A stretch of DNA of 64,000 nucleotides from Desulfoluna limicola (GTDB lineage Bacteria > Desulfobacterota > Desulfobacteria > Desulfobacterales > Desulfolunaceae), in NCBI RefSeq assembly GCF_021654575.1, contig NZ_AP024488.1:5483501-5547500 (forward strand), read 5' to 3'. The notes beneath the pieces are model-generated. The model was not told the DNA's origin and did not search any database. It saw only the letters and a list, made by a program, of their open reading frames with translations. This document shows positions 17,388 to 25,989 of the stretch, piece after piece. The stretch's first letter is position 1. Each line of letters opens with the position of its first letter. Position numbers and translations under genes: made by a program.

Positions 17388-18236
17388 ATGGAGGCGATAC
17401 TGCTGAAGGGCCAGGAGTTGCTGGCATTTTACGGGCTGAAGGTTGTGGCGGCTCTGGCCATTTTTATTATTGGACGTATTGCTGCAGGGATGTTGCGGGG
17501 CGTATTAAAAAAGATGATGGAGAAAGGTCAGGTGGAGCCGACCCTTACCTCCTTTATCTGCAGCGTTTCGTATGTGGCGATGCTGGCCTTTGTGATCATC
17601 GCCGCCCTTGGAAAACTCGGGGTGCAGACAGCCTCCTTTGTTGCCGTGCTGGGTGCCGCAGGTCTTGCTGTTGGTTTGGCGCTCCAGGGGTCCCTCTCCA
17701 ACTTTGCATCAGGGGTGTTGCTGGTGATTTTTACCCCTTTTAAGGTGGGGGACTATGTGGAGGCCGGAGGGACGTCCGGCACCGTGGAGGAGATCAGCAT
17801 TTTTTCCACGATTATCAAGAGCCCTGACAACAAGCGAATCATTGTGCCCAACGCCAGTGTGACGGGGGCCAACATCATCAACCATACGGCAAACGACCAG
17901 CGACGTGTGGATCTTGTTGTGGGCGTGGGGTATGGCGATGATATCGATCTGGTGCGCACCACCCTTCAGGAGATCCTGGCAAAGGATGACCGGCTCCTGG
18001 CAGAGCCGGCTCCCACCATCGGCGTTGTGGAGCTTGCCGAGAGCAGTGTTAACTTAGTGGTTCGTCCCTGGGTGAAGACCGCTGACTACTGGGCGGTTTA
18101 TTTTGATCTGAATGAGGCGATCAAGAAGACCTTCGACGAAAAGGGCATCTCGATTCCTTTTCCCCAGAGAGACCTGCACCTGACGATGGATGGTGCGGCA
18201 TTGGAAGGCATTGCCACGTTAAGGTCAGCATCATAA
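17388..18236 (+). CDS. mscS: small-conductance mechanosensitive channel MscS (copy 2)
   Basis: 282 residues, the same length as copy 1 and alignable from end to end. Shared stretches include LAFYGLKVVAALAI, the pore helix VLGAAGLAVGLALQGSL, FTPFKVGD and FPQRDLHL. I take the ATG at 17388 and not 17382 because it aligns with the start of copy 1 and has AAAGGG at a better 7-base distance. Divergence is concentrated in the beta domain and the C-terminus, so the two may differ in gating threshold or selectivity (inference). Its own terminator follows. Confidence 0.94.
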   Translation: MEAILLKGQELLAFYGLKVVAALAIFIIGRIAAGMLRGVLKKMMEKGQVEPTLTSFICSVSYVAMLAFVIIAALGKLGVQTASFVAVLGAAGLAVGLALQGSLSNFASGVLLVIFTPFKVGDYVEAGGTSGTVEEISIFSTIIKSPDNKRIIVPNASVTGANIINHTANDQRRVDLVVGVGYGDDIDLVRTTLQEILAKDDRLLAEPAPTIGVVELAESSVNLVVRPWVKTADYWAVYFDLNEAIKKTFDEKGISIPFPQRDLHLTMDGAALEGIATLRSAS

Positions 18237-18299
18237 AAAAGGCCGGTAAAAGGGGGGCGGCTGCTTTTGCGCCGTTTGCCTGAAGCACCTTTGAACAGA

Positions 18300-18345
18300 A
18301 AGAGCCATGAACCACCCAAAGGGAGGTTCACGGCTCTTTTTTTGT
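18300..18345 (+). terminator. intrinsic terminator after mscS copy 2
   Basis: AGAGCCATGAACC / GGTTCACGGCTCT stem with one mismatch and a run of seven to eight T. Confidence 0.9.
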
Positions 18346-18394
18346 GCCTGTTCAGTTGGAACCCTTCAGCTTGTGCCTTGGGCGGTTCAGTCGA

Positions 18395-18474
18395 GGGCCA
18401 ACACGCATCCGCAACCCGCTTTCAAGGTGGCACACCTTGCCGCCGGAGGCTGCCTTTTCGGGCTGAACAGCTAC
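18395..18474. repeat. dispersed REP-like element (copy 6)
   Basis: GCATCCGCAACCCGC segment, palindrome AAGGTGGCACACCTT, right core CCGCCGGAGGC and terminal sequence CTGAACAGCTAC. Confidence 0.75.
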
Positions 18475-18481
18475 CGGCATT

Positions 18482-19273
18482 TTAAGGAATGACAAGATCG
18501 AGGCCGACGGGGCAATGGTCGGAGCCGAAGATGTCGTTGTCGATCCAGGCATCTTTGAGCCAGCCGTTGTCGATGATGTCCCGGCTTACGTAAAAGTAGT
18601 CGATGCGCCACCCGGCATTGTTCTTCCGGGCGTTGAAACGGTAGGACCACCATGAGTACTTTTCCTCTTCGGGATAGAGGTGGCGAAAGGTGTCCACGTA
18701 GCCCATGGCCAGGATGTTGTCGATCCACTCCCGCTCCACAGGGAGAAAACCCGAGCGTTTGGAGTTGGCCTTGGGGTGCCTCAGGTCGATCTCGTTGTGG
18801 GCGGTGTTGACGTCGCCGCAGATGATGACCGGGCGCCCTTTATCCTTGAGGGCATTGGTGTAATTGAAAAAAGCATCGTAAAACCTGAGCTTGTAATCGA
18901 GGCGCTCATCGCTCTGCTGACCGTTGGGGAAGTAGACGTTGAAGAGGGTGAATTTGTCATATTCCAGCTCCAGGATACGTCCCTCATCGTCAAATTCGGG
19001 AATCCCGATGCCGTGCCGAACGGCTTTGGGGCTTGTTTTCGTCCATGCACCGACCCCGCTGTACCCCTTTTTGACGGTGGAAAAAGACCAGTGGGGCTTG
19101 GAGCCGTTGATTTCCGTCATTTCAGGGGTGAGCTGGGGCTCCTGGAGCTTGGTCTCCTGGACCATGAGCACATCGGCCCCCAGGTTCTCCATGGAGTCCA
19201 AAAAATCTTTTTTTAAAACAGCCCGAAGGCCGTTGACATTCCACGACACCAGTCGCACTTCCTCTGTTCCCAT
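18482..19273 (-). CDS. xthA: exodeoxyribonuclease III
   Basis: 263 residues of the exonuclease-endonuclease-phosphatase superfamily. It cleaves at abasic sites and removes 3'-blocking groups in base excision repair. Motifs in order: LVSWNVNGLRA, the metal-binding VQETKLQ, GYSGVG, NVYFPNGQQSDERLDYKL, the catalytic CGDVNTAHNEIDL, RIDYFYVS, and the terminal GSDHCPVGL. AAGGGAGA precedes the ATG by 4 bases. Monocistronic; cytoplasmic. Confidence 0.95.
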   Translation of the reverse strand: MGTEEVRLVSWNVNGLRAVLKKDFLDSMENLGADVLMVQETKLQEPQLTPEMTEINGSKPHWSFSTVKKGYSGVGAWTKTSPKAVRHGIGIPEFDDEGRILELEYDKFTLFNVYFPNGQQSDERLDYKLRFYDAFFNYTNALKDKGRPVIICGDVNTAHNEIDLRHPKANSKRSGFLPVEREWIDNILAMGYVDTFRHLYPEEEKYSWWSYRFNARKNNAGWRIDYFYVSRDIIDNGWLKDAWIDNDIFGSDHCPVGLDLVIP

Positions 19274-19329
19274 CGTCTCCCTTTCGTACGTCAGCTATAT
19301 GTGAAGCCCGACTAAAACATATGAGGCAC

Positions 19330-19523
19330 CCATTCAGCCCCCAAAAAATTGCCTCTGCGGCAAGGGTGGCGAAGCCACATGGGGCAAATACCTTGAAAGC
19401 AGGTAGCGTATGTGTCCCTCGGGGCAAACCACCTCCGTCTTTATAACGGAGGTGGTTCAAGGATATTATTTAAACATTCGCCCCCGGCAGGGTTGCCGGA
19501 GGCACATGCTGAACGGATGCAAC
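19330..19523. repeat. dispersed REP-like element (copy 7)
   Basis: Left end CCATTCAGC, degenerate core GCCTCTGCGGCAAGG, a CCTTGAAAGCAGGTAGCG segment, a strong hairpin ACCACCTCCGT / ACGGAGGTGGT, right core TTGCCGGAGGC, and terminal CTGAACGGATGCAAC. Confidence 0.7.
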
Positions 19524-19550
19524 AATGATGTGTTTACCTCTGAGGCCAAA

Positions 19551-19561
19551 GGGGGGGGGGG
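19551..19561. repeat. homopolymer run of 11 G
   Basis: Eleven consecutive G within a GGCCAAA...TTTGGCC stem, just beyond the 3' end of tpx. Non-coding; prone to slippage or sequencing error. Confidence 0.9.
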
Positions 19562-19599
19562 CGTCGCTTTGGCCGCATCACCTATGGCTCTTGTTGTGC

Positions 19600-20100
19600 C
19601 TACTTCAACGTGGCGAGGATCTCCTCGTAGGGAGGCTCTTCCTTCAAGTCCGTTGCAAAGGAAGAATAAATGACCGTTCCCCCTTCGTCAATAACCACAA
19701 CCGCCCGGGCAAGAAGCCCTTCTAAAGGCCCTTCGGTGATTCGAACGCCGTAGACATCGCCAAAACCACGTGTCCGAAGTTCCGAAACGGCAACGACCCC
19801 TTCAATGCCCTCTGTTTCGCAGAAACGCTTGTGGGCGAAGGGGAGGTCGGCCGAAACGCTGAGGACCTGGGTGTTGTCAAGGGCGGCCGCCTCCCGGTTG
19901 AAGCGCCGGACCGATGCGGAGCAGACCGGTGTGTCGATGCTTGGGAAAATATTCAAAACAACGCGCTTGCCAGCCAGGTCGGGCAGGCTGACATCGGAGA
20001 GGTCGGTTTTGGTCAGGGTGAAACCCGGGGCTTTGGTACCGACGCCGGGAAGGTTGCCTGTGGTGTTGGCGGGGGTGCCGCCTATCATGATCTCTGCCAT
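19600..20100 (-). CDS. tpx: thiol peroxidase
   Basis: 166 residues, the usual length of the Tpx branch of peroxiredoxins. It reduces hydrogen peroxide and organic hydroperoxides with electrons from thioredoxin. The peroxidatic cysteine lies in FPSIDTPVCSASVRRFN and the resolving cysteine in AHKRFCETEGIEGV, both typical of atypical 2-Cys Tpx. The ATG at 20100 follows AAGGAGA at 6 bases; the longer frame upstream is not homologous. Monocistronic. Useful to an anaerobe exposed to transient oxygen. Confidence 0.95.
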   Translation of the reverse strand: MAEIMIGGTPANTTGNLPGVGTKAPGFTLTKTDLSDVSLPDLAGKRVVLNIFPSIDTPVCSASVRRFNREAAALDNTQVLSVSADLPFAHKRFCETEGIEGVVAVSELRTRGFGDVYGVRITEGPLEGLLARAVVVIDEGGTVIYSSFATDLKEEPPYEEILATLK

Positions 20101-20616
20101 GGTTTGTCTCCTTGCATTGGGTGCTGTGAGCGACCCGGTTTTGCCACACCCCTTAGCTCGGGGGGGCGTCATGATGTTGATGCATGACGAACACGTTGCC
20201 TTTGTGTGCTTACAAAATGTATGCCAGCTTGGTGAGAACCATGAGGCGGGGTGGGAAAATAAAAGTATTCTCTTGGTTTAGGATTATATCAGGTCTTCGG
20301 CTGCGGGGGCAAGAGGGGAGAGATGGGCGGGGAACCCGGGTTTCATGAGACGGTTATGCTTCAGGGTGTCTCTGTGCCGGCTCCCCTTATCCGGAGCGCA
20401 GGGACGTAAGATCAATAAATGGCGTGACACTCAGATGTTTCCTTTTGGGGGGCCACGCTATACAATGGGCGAGCAAATCAATTGACACGCCCCCCTGTTT
20501 TCCCGAGATGTTATCGCTGGCTGTTGATATGCACCGGGATGTATGAAAAACGTGAAATTGCTTCACTTAACACGACGTGATGTAACCCAAGCTGATGAAT
20601 CATGGAGGAGATGCGC
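20101..20616. other. 516-base divergent gap between tpx and the GcvT-SHMT gene
   Basis: Must hold promoters for both directions. A TTGACA at 20482 on the plus strand has no good -10 at 16-18 bases. I looked for a glycine riboswitch ahead of the fusion gene and could not see the conserved cores. No gene recognised. Confidence 0.45.
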
Positions 20617-23265
20617 ATGACGGAACTTCACCGAACACCTTTTATTGACTTCCATCAGGAGGCCGGAGGCCAGATCGTCGAGTTTGGGGGCTGGGAGATG
20701 CCCATTCAGTATCCGTCAGGGATTGTGGGAGAGCACCTTATCACCCGAAAAGGCGCCGGTCTTTTTGACGTGTCTCACATGGGGCGCTTCATCGTAAGCG
20801 GTGACGATGCCCTTGGGTTCCTTCAGCATGTGCTCACCAACAACGTAGCCGCCCTTGATGTCGGCGAGTCTCAGTACACCATCATCCCCAACGAGAGTGG
20901 CGGGGCCATTGACGATGCTTATCTCTATCGCTTTGAGGAAGAGAATTACCTGCTTGTTGTGAACGCCTCAAACCGGGAGAAGGACTGGGACCATTTTCAG
21001 TCACACCTGGAGGGCTTCGGGAATGTGATCCTGGAGGACAGCACCATGGATATCGTGATGGTGAGCCTTCAGGGGCCCGAATCAAAAAATATTCTCACAG
21101 CACTGCTTGATGAGGGGGAGCTTCCTGACCCCATGCGTAATACCCTGTCCGAAGTCATTCTGGGGGGCGTCACTGTTCGCCTGGCCCGTACCGGGTATAC
21201 CGGAGAGCCGTTGTGCTTTGAGATCTTTTGTGATGTGGCCCATGCGGATGTCCTCTGGAGAATGCTGACAGAAAATGGGGCCGAGCCCATAGGCCTGGGA
21301 GCCAGGGATACCCTTCGCCTTGAAGCGGGCCTTCCCCTTTACGGCCATGAGATGGGTCTGGACGCCGAAGGCAATGAGCTTCCAGTGTTTGCCTGCCCAC
21401 TGGCCAAGTTTGCCGTGAGCTTGAGCCCCTTGAAAGGGAATTTTATTGGAAAGGAGGCTCTGTCCCGTCAGCAGAAGGCTTTTGCCCGTATTGTGGATCG
21501 TGATTTTTCCCTGAAAGCCGATCTGCCCCGCATTGCCAAAGCCGTTGCCATTACAGGAAAAGGCATCGCCCGCCAGGGGAATATGGTGTTCAGGGAGGGC
21601 ACTCATGTCGGTTATGTCAGCAGCGGGACCATGGTCCCCTATTGGGTGATGGAAGGGGAGGGGATCCACTCCCGCCTCACCGGGGAGAAGGGGAGGCGTG
21701 CCATCTGCCTTGCCATCATCGACAGCGATCTGGATATTGGGGATACTCTTCAGGTGGACATTCGGGGCAAGATGAGCGATGCCGTCATCGTGCCTTATCA
21801 CATGCGAAGCGAGGCCCCGCCTTACGCCCGCCCCATCTTGTGGCATGAGCTTCGGCCTGGGGTCGAAAAGACCCCGTTTGCCGAGGCCTCCCAAAAAATC
21901 CAGGCCCTTCTCTCAAAGGCCGCAGAAAACACAGCCTGGCGGCAAAGAGAGTGCATCAACCTGATCCCTTCCGAGCAGTCTGTTTCCCCCATGGTGAAGT
22001 TGCTTTCTGCCATGGACCCGGCGGGGCGCTATGCGGAACACAAAAAGGTGGCTGCCTTCAATGAAGCGGAGGTTTTCTATTATCAGGGCACCGAGTTCAT
22101 CGCCAACGTGGAATCCCTCCTCCAGGAGGAGATGCGGACCTTTTTTGGTTGCCTTCAGGCGGAAACGCGTGTGATTTCAGGGCAGATGGCCAACACGGCC
22201 GTCTTCAGCGCCATGGTGGACTATATCAACCGCGCCGACCGCAAGAGCGAGCAACGCCGCATGCGGAGCGTGATGAACCATCACATCATCAAAGGGGGGC
22301 ACCTCAGTGCTCAGCCCATGGGGGCCTTGAGGGATTTCATTGCGCGGAATCCCCGTACCGAAAAGCCGGCGGTGGTAAACTTTCCCGTGCTTGTGGACAA
22401 CCCGTACCGTATCGATGTGGACGCATGCAGGGTGCTTCTGGAAGAGGAGACACCCGAACTCATCATTTTCGGCAAGAGCATGATTCTCCACAAAGAGCCG
22501 GTGAAAGAGATCCGTGCCATGGTGGATGCCATGGGCCTCGACACCGTTCTCATGTACGACATGGCCCATGTCCTTGGCCTTGCAGGTCCCTCGTTCCAGG
22601 ATCCCTTCGCGGAAGGGGCCGACCTTGTGACGGGGTCCACACACAAAACGTTCTTCGGACCCCAGCGCGGGGTGATCACCTCCAACGTGGATGTCGGCGA
22701 CTCCAAGTATGACCTGTGGGACGCCATCACGCGGCGCACCTTCCCGGGAAGCGTCAGCAACCACCACCTTGGAACGCTCCTTGGCCTCTATGCCGCGGCC
22801 ATTGAGATGAATTGCTTCAAAGAGACTTACCAGAAGAAGGTGGTGGATAACGCCCGGCACTTTGCCCTGGCCCTTTCCGATTGCGGCCTCAATGTGGCCG
22901 GGGATCCCTCCCTGGGCTACACAGAAACCCACCAGGTGGTCATCAAGGTGGGCTACACCAAAGGCCCTGAGGTGGCCACGCGCCTCGAAGAGAACAACAT
23001 CGTGGTGAACTATCAGGCCACCCCCGAAGAGGAGGGCTTCACCGCCTCCGGCGCCTTGCGAACCGGGGTCCAGGAGATGACCCGATTCGGCATGGAAAAA
23101 GAGGATTTCTCAGCCCTGGCAGAGCTTATGGCCGCTGTGATCAACGACGGGAAAAACGTCAAAGAAGAGGTCATTACGCTTCGAAGCCGCTTTACCGAGA
23201 TGTGTTACTGTTTCAAGGGGGAAGCCGTTGCCCCCCTTATGGAACGACTGCACCGGTTGATTTAA
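20617..23265 (+). CDS. fusion of glycine-cleavage T-protein (aminomethyltransferase) with serine hydroxymethyltransferase
   Basis: 882 residues. Residues ~1-400 form a GcvT domain: FGGWEMPIQYPSGIVGEH, and NESGGAIDDAYLYR with the catalytic aspartate pair D99/D100. GARDTLRLEAGLPLYGHEM and a C-terminal barrel follow. Residues ~430-882 form a divergent PLP-dependent SHMT domain: LIPSEQSVSP, DMAHVLGL, and STHKTFFGPQRG with the PLP lysine K677. GcvT releases 5,10-methylene-THF and SHMT joins that unit to glycine to make serine, so the fusion could channel methylene-THF. The classical SHMT motif YAEGYPGKRYYGG is altered (AAFNEAEVFYYQG). GGAGGAG lies 6 bases before the ATG at 20617; two earlier in-frame ATGs lack a site. 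The other glycine-cleavage proteins are not nearby. Confidence 0.92.
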   Translation: MTELHRTPFIDFHQEAGGQIVEFGGWEMPIQYPSGIVGEHLITRKGAGLFDVSHMGRFIVSGDDALGFLQHVLTNNVAALDVGESQYTIIPNESGGAIDDAYLYRFEEENYLLVVNASNREKDWDHFQSHLEGFGNVILEDSTMDIVMVSLQGPESKNILTALLDEGELPDPMRNTLSEVILGGVTVRLARTGYTGEPLCFEIFCDVAHADVLWRMLTENGAEPIGLGARDTLRLEAGLPLYGHEMGLDAEGNELPVFACPLAKFAVSLSPLKGNFIGKEALSRQQKAFARIVDRDFSLKADLPRIAKAVAITGKGIARQGNMVFREGTHVGYVSSGTMVPYWVMEGEGIHSRLTGEKGRRAICLAIIDSDLDIGDTLQVDIRGKMSDAVIVPYHMRSEAPPYARPILWHELRPGVEKTPFAEASQKIQALLSKAAENTAWRQRECINLIPSEQSVSPMVKLLSAMDPAGRYAEHKKVAAFNEAEVFYYQGTEFIANVESLLQEEMRTFFGCLQAETRVISGQMANTAVFSAMVDYINRADRKSEQRRMRSVMNHHIIKGGHLSAQPMGALRDFIARNPRTEKPAVVNFPVLVDNPYRIDVDACRVLLEEETPELIIFGKSMILHKEPVKEIRAMVDAMGLDTVLMYDMAHVLGLAGPSFQDPFAEGADLVTGSTHKTFFGPQRGVITSNVDVGDSKYDLWDAITRRTFPGSVSNHHLGTLLGLYAAAIEMNCFKETYQKKVVDNARHFALALSDCGLNVAGDPSLGYTETHQVVIKVGYTKGPEVATRLEENNIVVNYQATPEEEGFTASGALRTGVQEMTRFGMEKEDFSALAELMAAVINDGKNVKEEVITLRSRFTEMCYCFKGEAVAPLMERLHRLI

Positions 23266-23343
23266 CCGATATGGCCGGAGGCGATTTTTTCGCCCCGGCT
23301 CCATACCCCCATATGGTCATATGGGGACTGGTCATATGTCATA

Positions 23344-23507
23344 TGGTCATATGGGGACAGGCCCATTATGTTTGCTGTTTGTCATGATTTATGAGACACT
23401 CCTTGTGCTGTTTGTACCCCACCTGTGGTCATATGGGGACAGGCCCATTATGTTTGCTGTTTGTCATGATTTATGAGACACTCCTTGTGTTGTTTGTATC
23501 CCACCTG
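23344..23507. repeat. tandem duplication of an 82-base unit upstream of the RAYT-like gene
   Basis: Two head-to-tail copies (23344-23425 and 23426-23507), each beginning TGGTCATATGGGGACAGG and ending CCCACCTG, differ at two positions. Further partial copies of the CATATGGTCATATGGGGAC start lie at 23310-23343. The unit contains the palindrome CATATG. Confidence 0.9.
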
Positions 23508-23573
23508 AATCACGCCACACTATTCTATCTGTACAATTTGAAATCGACCTCGAATGAAACAAAGGAGGATGAG

Positions 23574-24494
23574 ATGCCTCGTGTTTCCCGACTGGTTGTT
23601 CCTGATGAAAAGGCCGTGTACCATGTGATCTCTCGAACTGCCTTAGACGGCCTGCCTTTTAAGAAAATTGAAAAAGACGAATTGGTGCGCATCATCCAGA
23701 GGTTTTCCGCAGTCTACCATGTGGATGTCCTCGGTTATTCGGTGATGGGAAATCACTTTCATCTGCTGGCACAGGTTTACCCCGATGTGCTGATGACGGA
23801 TGCCGAGGTGAGGCGTCGGTTTCACCTTTTGTACGGCGATGTGCCCCCCTTCCCCGAGTCGAGAATGGCTGATCTGAGACGCAGGTTCTGCAGTCTGTCG
23901 GAGTACGTCAAGGAGATCAAACAGACCTTTTCCCGGTTCTACAACAAGAGAAAAAATCGCAGAGGGACCCTGTGGGGAGAACGATTTAAGAGTGTTATCG
24001 TCCAGCAGGGGCGCACCGTCATTCATTGCCTTGCCTATATCGATTTGAATGCCGTACGGGCGGGGATTGTTAAGCGGCCTGAGGATTACAGGTGGTGTTC
24101 TATGGGGCACCATGCTCAGACCGGCAACAAAGACGGGTTCCTTTGTCTCGATGCCGCATTTTCTGAATTCGGTGTGGAAGCACCTGGAGAGCAGATGAAG
24201 AGGTACAGGGCGTACCTTTACAATGCCGGTGTGATAGAAAAAAAAGGAAAGGCCTCAATTTCCAGGGAGGTCCTTGATGAAGCGTCTGAAAATAATTTTA
24301 AGATCAACAGTCTCCGACAATTGAGATACAGAACTCGGTATTTTTCTGACTCAGGCATTATCGGATCCCGTGAGTTTGTATCGGTGACCTACAGCAGATT
24401 CAAAGAACGATTCAGGTCAAAGCATCCAAAGGAGCCGCGGGCAGTCAAGGGCATCGACGGTATGTACTCCTTGAAACGGTTGGCGGAAACCTGA
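23574..24494 (+). CDS. REP-associated tyrosine transposase (RAYT-like, Y1/IS200-type)
   Basis: 306 residues. Single-strand DNA transposase of the HUH family. The HUH metal site is H61-F-H63 in VMGNHFHLL. The candidate nucleophile is Y123 (RFYNKRKNRRG) or Y111 (EYVKEI), in the helix typical of Y1 enzymes. The following GTLWGERFKSVIV and AYIDLNAVRAGIVKRPEDYRWCSMG are hallmark segments of the RAYT group, as is a basic C-terminal extension. AAAGGAGG precedes the ATG at 23574 by 5 bases; the frame stays open upstream through the tandem leader but has no homology. RAYT genes are normally single-copy and thought to mobilise REP elements, which are abundant in this window. No IS ends were recognised. 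Confidence 0.88.
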   Translation: MPRVSRLVVPDEKAVYHVISRTALDGLPFKKIEKDELVRIIQRFSAVYHVDVLGYSVMGNHFHLLAQVYPDVLMTDAEVRRRFHLLYGDVPPFPESRMADLRRRFCSLSEYVKEIKQTFSRFYNKRKNRRGTLWGERFKSVIVQQGRTVIHCLAYIDLNAVRAGIVKRPEDYRWCSMGHHAQTGNKDGFLCLDAAFSEFGVEAPGEQMKRYRAYLYNAGVIEKKGKASISREVLDEASENNFKINSLRQLRYRTRYFSDSGIIGSREFVSVTYSRFKERFRSKHPKEPRAVKGIDGMYSLKRLAET

Positions 24495-24514
24495 AGTAAG
24501 CTTCCTGACAAGTT

Positions 24515-24599
24515 ATGAACCCGGCGGTAAAATGCATGGATGTCGGGGGGCACTATCACCTCGAGAATGGCGGCATCTGTTTTACCCGCTGGTTCATGA
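24515..24599. repeat. imperfect inverted repeat downstream of the RAYT-like gene
   Basis: ATGAACCCGGCGGTAAAA pairs with TTTTACCCGCTGGTTCAT with few mismatches around a ~50-base loop. It starts 20 bases after the stop codon. May be a REP-type structure associated with the transposase gene (inference). Confidence 0.6.
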
Positions 24600-25010
24600 A
24601 TTAAGTTGACGGGTTAATGCCAGCATATAGCAGGTAAGAGCCTGAGGGGAGTGGTGCGTCTGAGTTTTAGTGTTGTCGACTGATGCAAGCCGTGTTTCAT
24701 CAATTGGTGTTGGACAGTTCCTGGTTTGTGGACGTGTTTTAATCGGCTAACGCATTGTCAAAGGGGGGGGCGTGGTGATCTGGAGGTGTTTTTTCGTAAA
24801 GAGCCTGTCCCTCTAATTCGCTAATTTTTCCCCCTTTTTTTGGTGATTCATTGTGGTAAACTCATAAAACGGATGCAGCCGGGTTCCCCTTTCAGTTTTG
24901 TCTTTTTCCTCGCTTTCTCGCCGGTCTTTGTCTGTGGCTGCCAGATTCTTTCTCCACTCCCTTTGACATGTGTTCATGGGATTCGTCACATTTTCGAGTT
25001 GTTGAGCCCC
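24600..25010. other. gap between RAYT-like gene and regulator promoter
   Basis: No gene, terminator or repeat core recognised. Contains a run of eight G near 24766 and AT-rich patches. Confidence 0.4.
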
Positions 25011-25039
25011 TTGACAGGTTTCGGTGCTTAAAGTATTTA
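25011..25039 (+). promoter_or_regulatory. sigma-70 promoter of the GntR-family regulator
   Basis: TTGACA at 25011-25016, a 17-base spacer, and TATTTA at 25034-25039. It drives the regulator gene with a leader of about 230 bases. The operator begins within the -10 element. Confidence 0.7.
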
Positions 25040-25053
25040 ATGGTTAAACCATT
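25039..25053. promoter_or_regulatory. FadR-subfamily operator overlapping the -10 region
   Basis: Perfect palindrome AATGGTTAAACCATT, containing TGGTTAAACCA, which fits the TGGTNNNACCA consensus known for FadR-subfamily GntR regulators (PdhR, LldR and relatives). A second half-site pair (TTTAACCA) overlaps its right side. The position predicts repression of the adjacent regulator gene, i.e. autoregulation. Confidence 0.75.
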
Positions 25054-25274
25054 TAACCATTGCTCGCGTCGTCTTGATTATCGGGAGTCCGGTTTTAACC
25101 CGCGTGTGTGCATTTGAGCGGGTGAAAAAAACGGCTTACACCTCAGTGTTTGTAGGGCCGGGTCAGAATAGTTCGTCACAACGGCCTCACTCTGGCCGGT
25201 CGAAGAAGACGCGCCTCAATGTGCAGGCTACCGAAAACCGGTGGCTTTACTTTGTATGGAGCCATCAGAGACAT

Positions 25275-25982
25275 ATGTTTGAAAAAGCAAAACAGAACCG
25301 GGTTTTTCAGGACGTGGTGGACCAGATCCAGGAGGCGATCCTGGCGGGACACATTCAACCCGGTGAGAAGTTGCCGTCAGAAAGGGAACTCAAAGAGACC
25401 TTTAACATCAGCCGGGGCACCCTTCGGGAAGCCCTGCGCGTTCTGGAGCAGAAGGGCCTCATTGAGATCCGCCTGGGCGTGCACGGCGGTGCCATCGTGA
25501 GGCAGCCCTCAACAGAGCCCATGCTGGAGACTCTCTCCCTTATGGTCCGGCGAAAAGAGATTCCCTTTGAAAGCCTTCAGGAATTTCGAAGCTCCGTGGA
25601 GGCGGACATCGCGTCTCTTGCAGCCCAGCGTCGAACCGATGAGGACCTTGTGCGTCTCGCTGAAATTCTTGAGGAGGTGAGGCATCACCTTGAAGAAGCT
25701 TACGATTGGGATGCTTTCATTGCTGCAGACGGTCGCTTCCACCAGGAACTGGCCCGTATCGCGAGGAACCAGCTCTTCTCCCTGGTGCAGAAGGCCGTCC
25801 ATGAAAATATCCACGAATATTATGAGTCCTACCTTGCAAGAAAACGGGAGATCCTCGAAGAAAATTTCCAGGATCTGAGCGAGATGTATAACGCCGTGAA
25901 GGACGGAAACGGGGTCCGAGCCGCTGCCCTCATGAGCAGCCACGTGGTGAAGTTTGATCGTCACATGGCGGGGCAGATATGA
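25275..25982 (+). CDS. GntR-family transcriptional regulator, FadR/FCD subfamily
   Basis: 235 residues. The N-terminal winged helix-turn-helix (residues ~10-75) carries PGEKLPSERELKETFNISRGTLREALRVLEQKGLI, so PSERELxxxxxxSRGTLREAL is a textbook GntR motif. The C-terminal ~150 residues form an all-helical FCD domain that binds a small carboxylate, with metal-type histidines in GRFHQELARIARN. I choose the ATG at 25275 because it precedes the conserved domain; the ribosome site is weak (GGAG at 13 bases) and the frame is open 67 codons further upstream. A FadR-type operator overlaps its promoter. The next gene downstream is putA, so it probably controls proline use, with proline or a breakdown product as effector (inference). 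Confidence 0.88.
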   Translation: MFEKAKQNRVFQDVVDQIQEAILAGHIQPGEKLPSERELKETFNISRGTLREALRVLEQKGLIEIRLGVHGGAIVRQPSTEPMLETLSLMVRRKEIPFESLQEFRSSVEADIASLAAQRRTDEDLVRLAEILEEVRHHLEEAYDWDAFIAADGRFHQELARIARNQLFSLVQKAVHENIHEYYESYLARKREILEENFQDLSEMYNAVKDGNGVRAAALMSSHVVKFDRHMAGQI

Positions 25983-25989
25983 AAAAGGG

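Noticed and set aside
18431..18443. Sigma-54 promoter (TGGCACACCTTGC in REP-like elements)
   Set aside because: The gap between TGGCAC and TTGC is 3 bases instead of the required 5, and the sequence is fixed by the palindrome of the repeat.
20101..20616. Glycine riboswitch upstream of the GcvT-SHMT fusion
   Set aside because: No tandem aptamer cores or GGAGAG-type signatures could be recognised in the leader.
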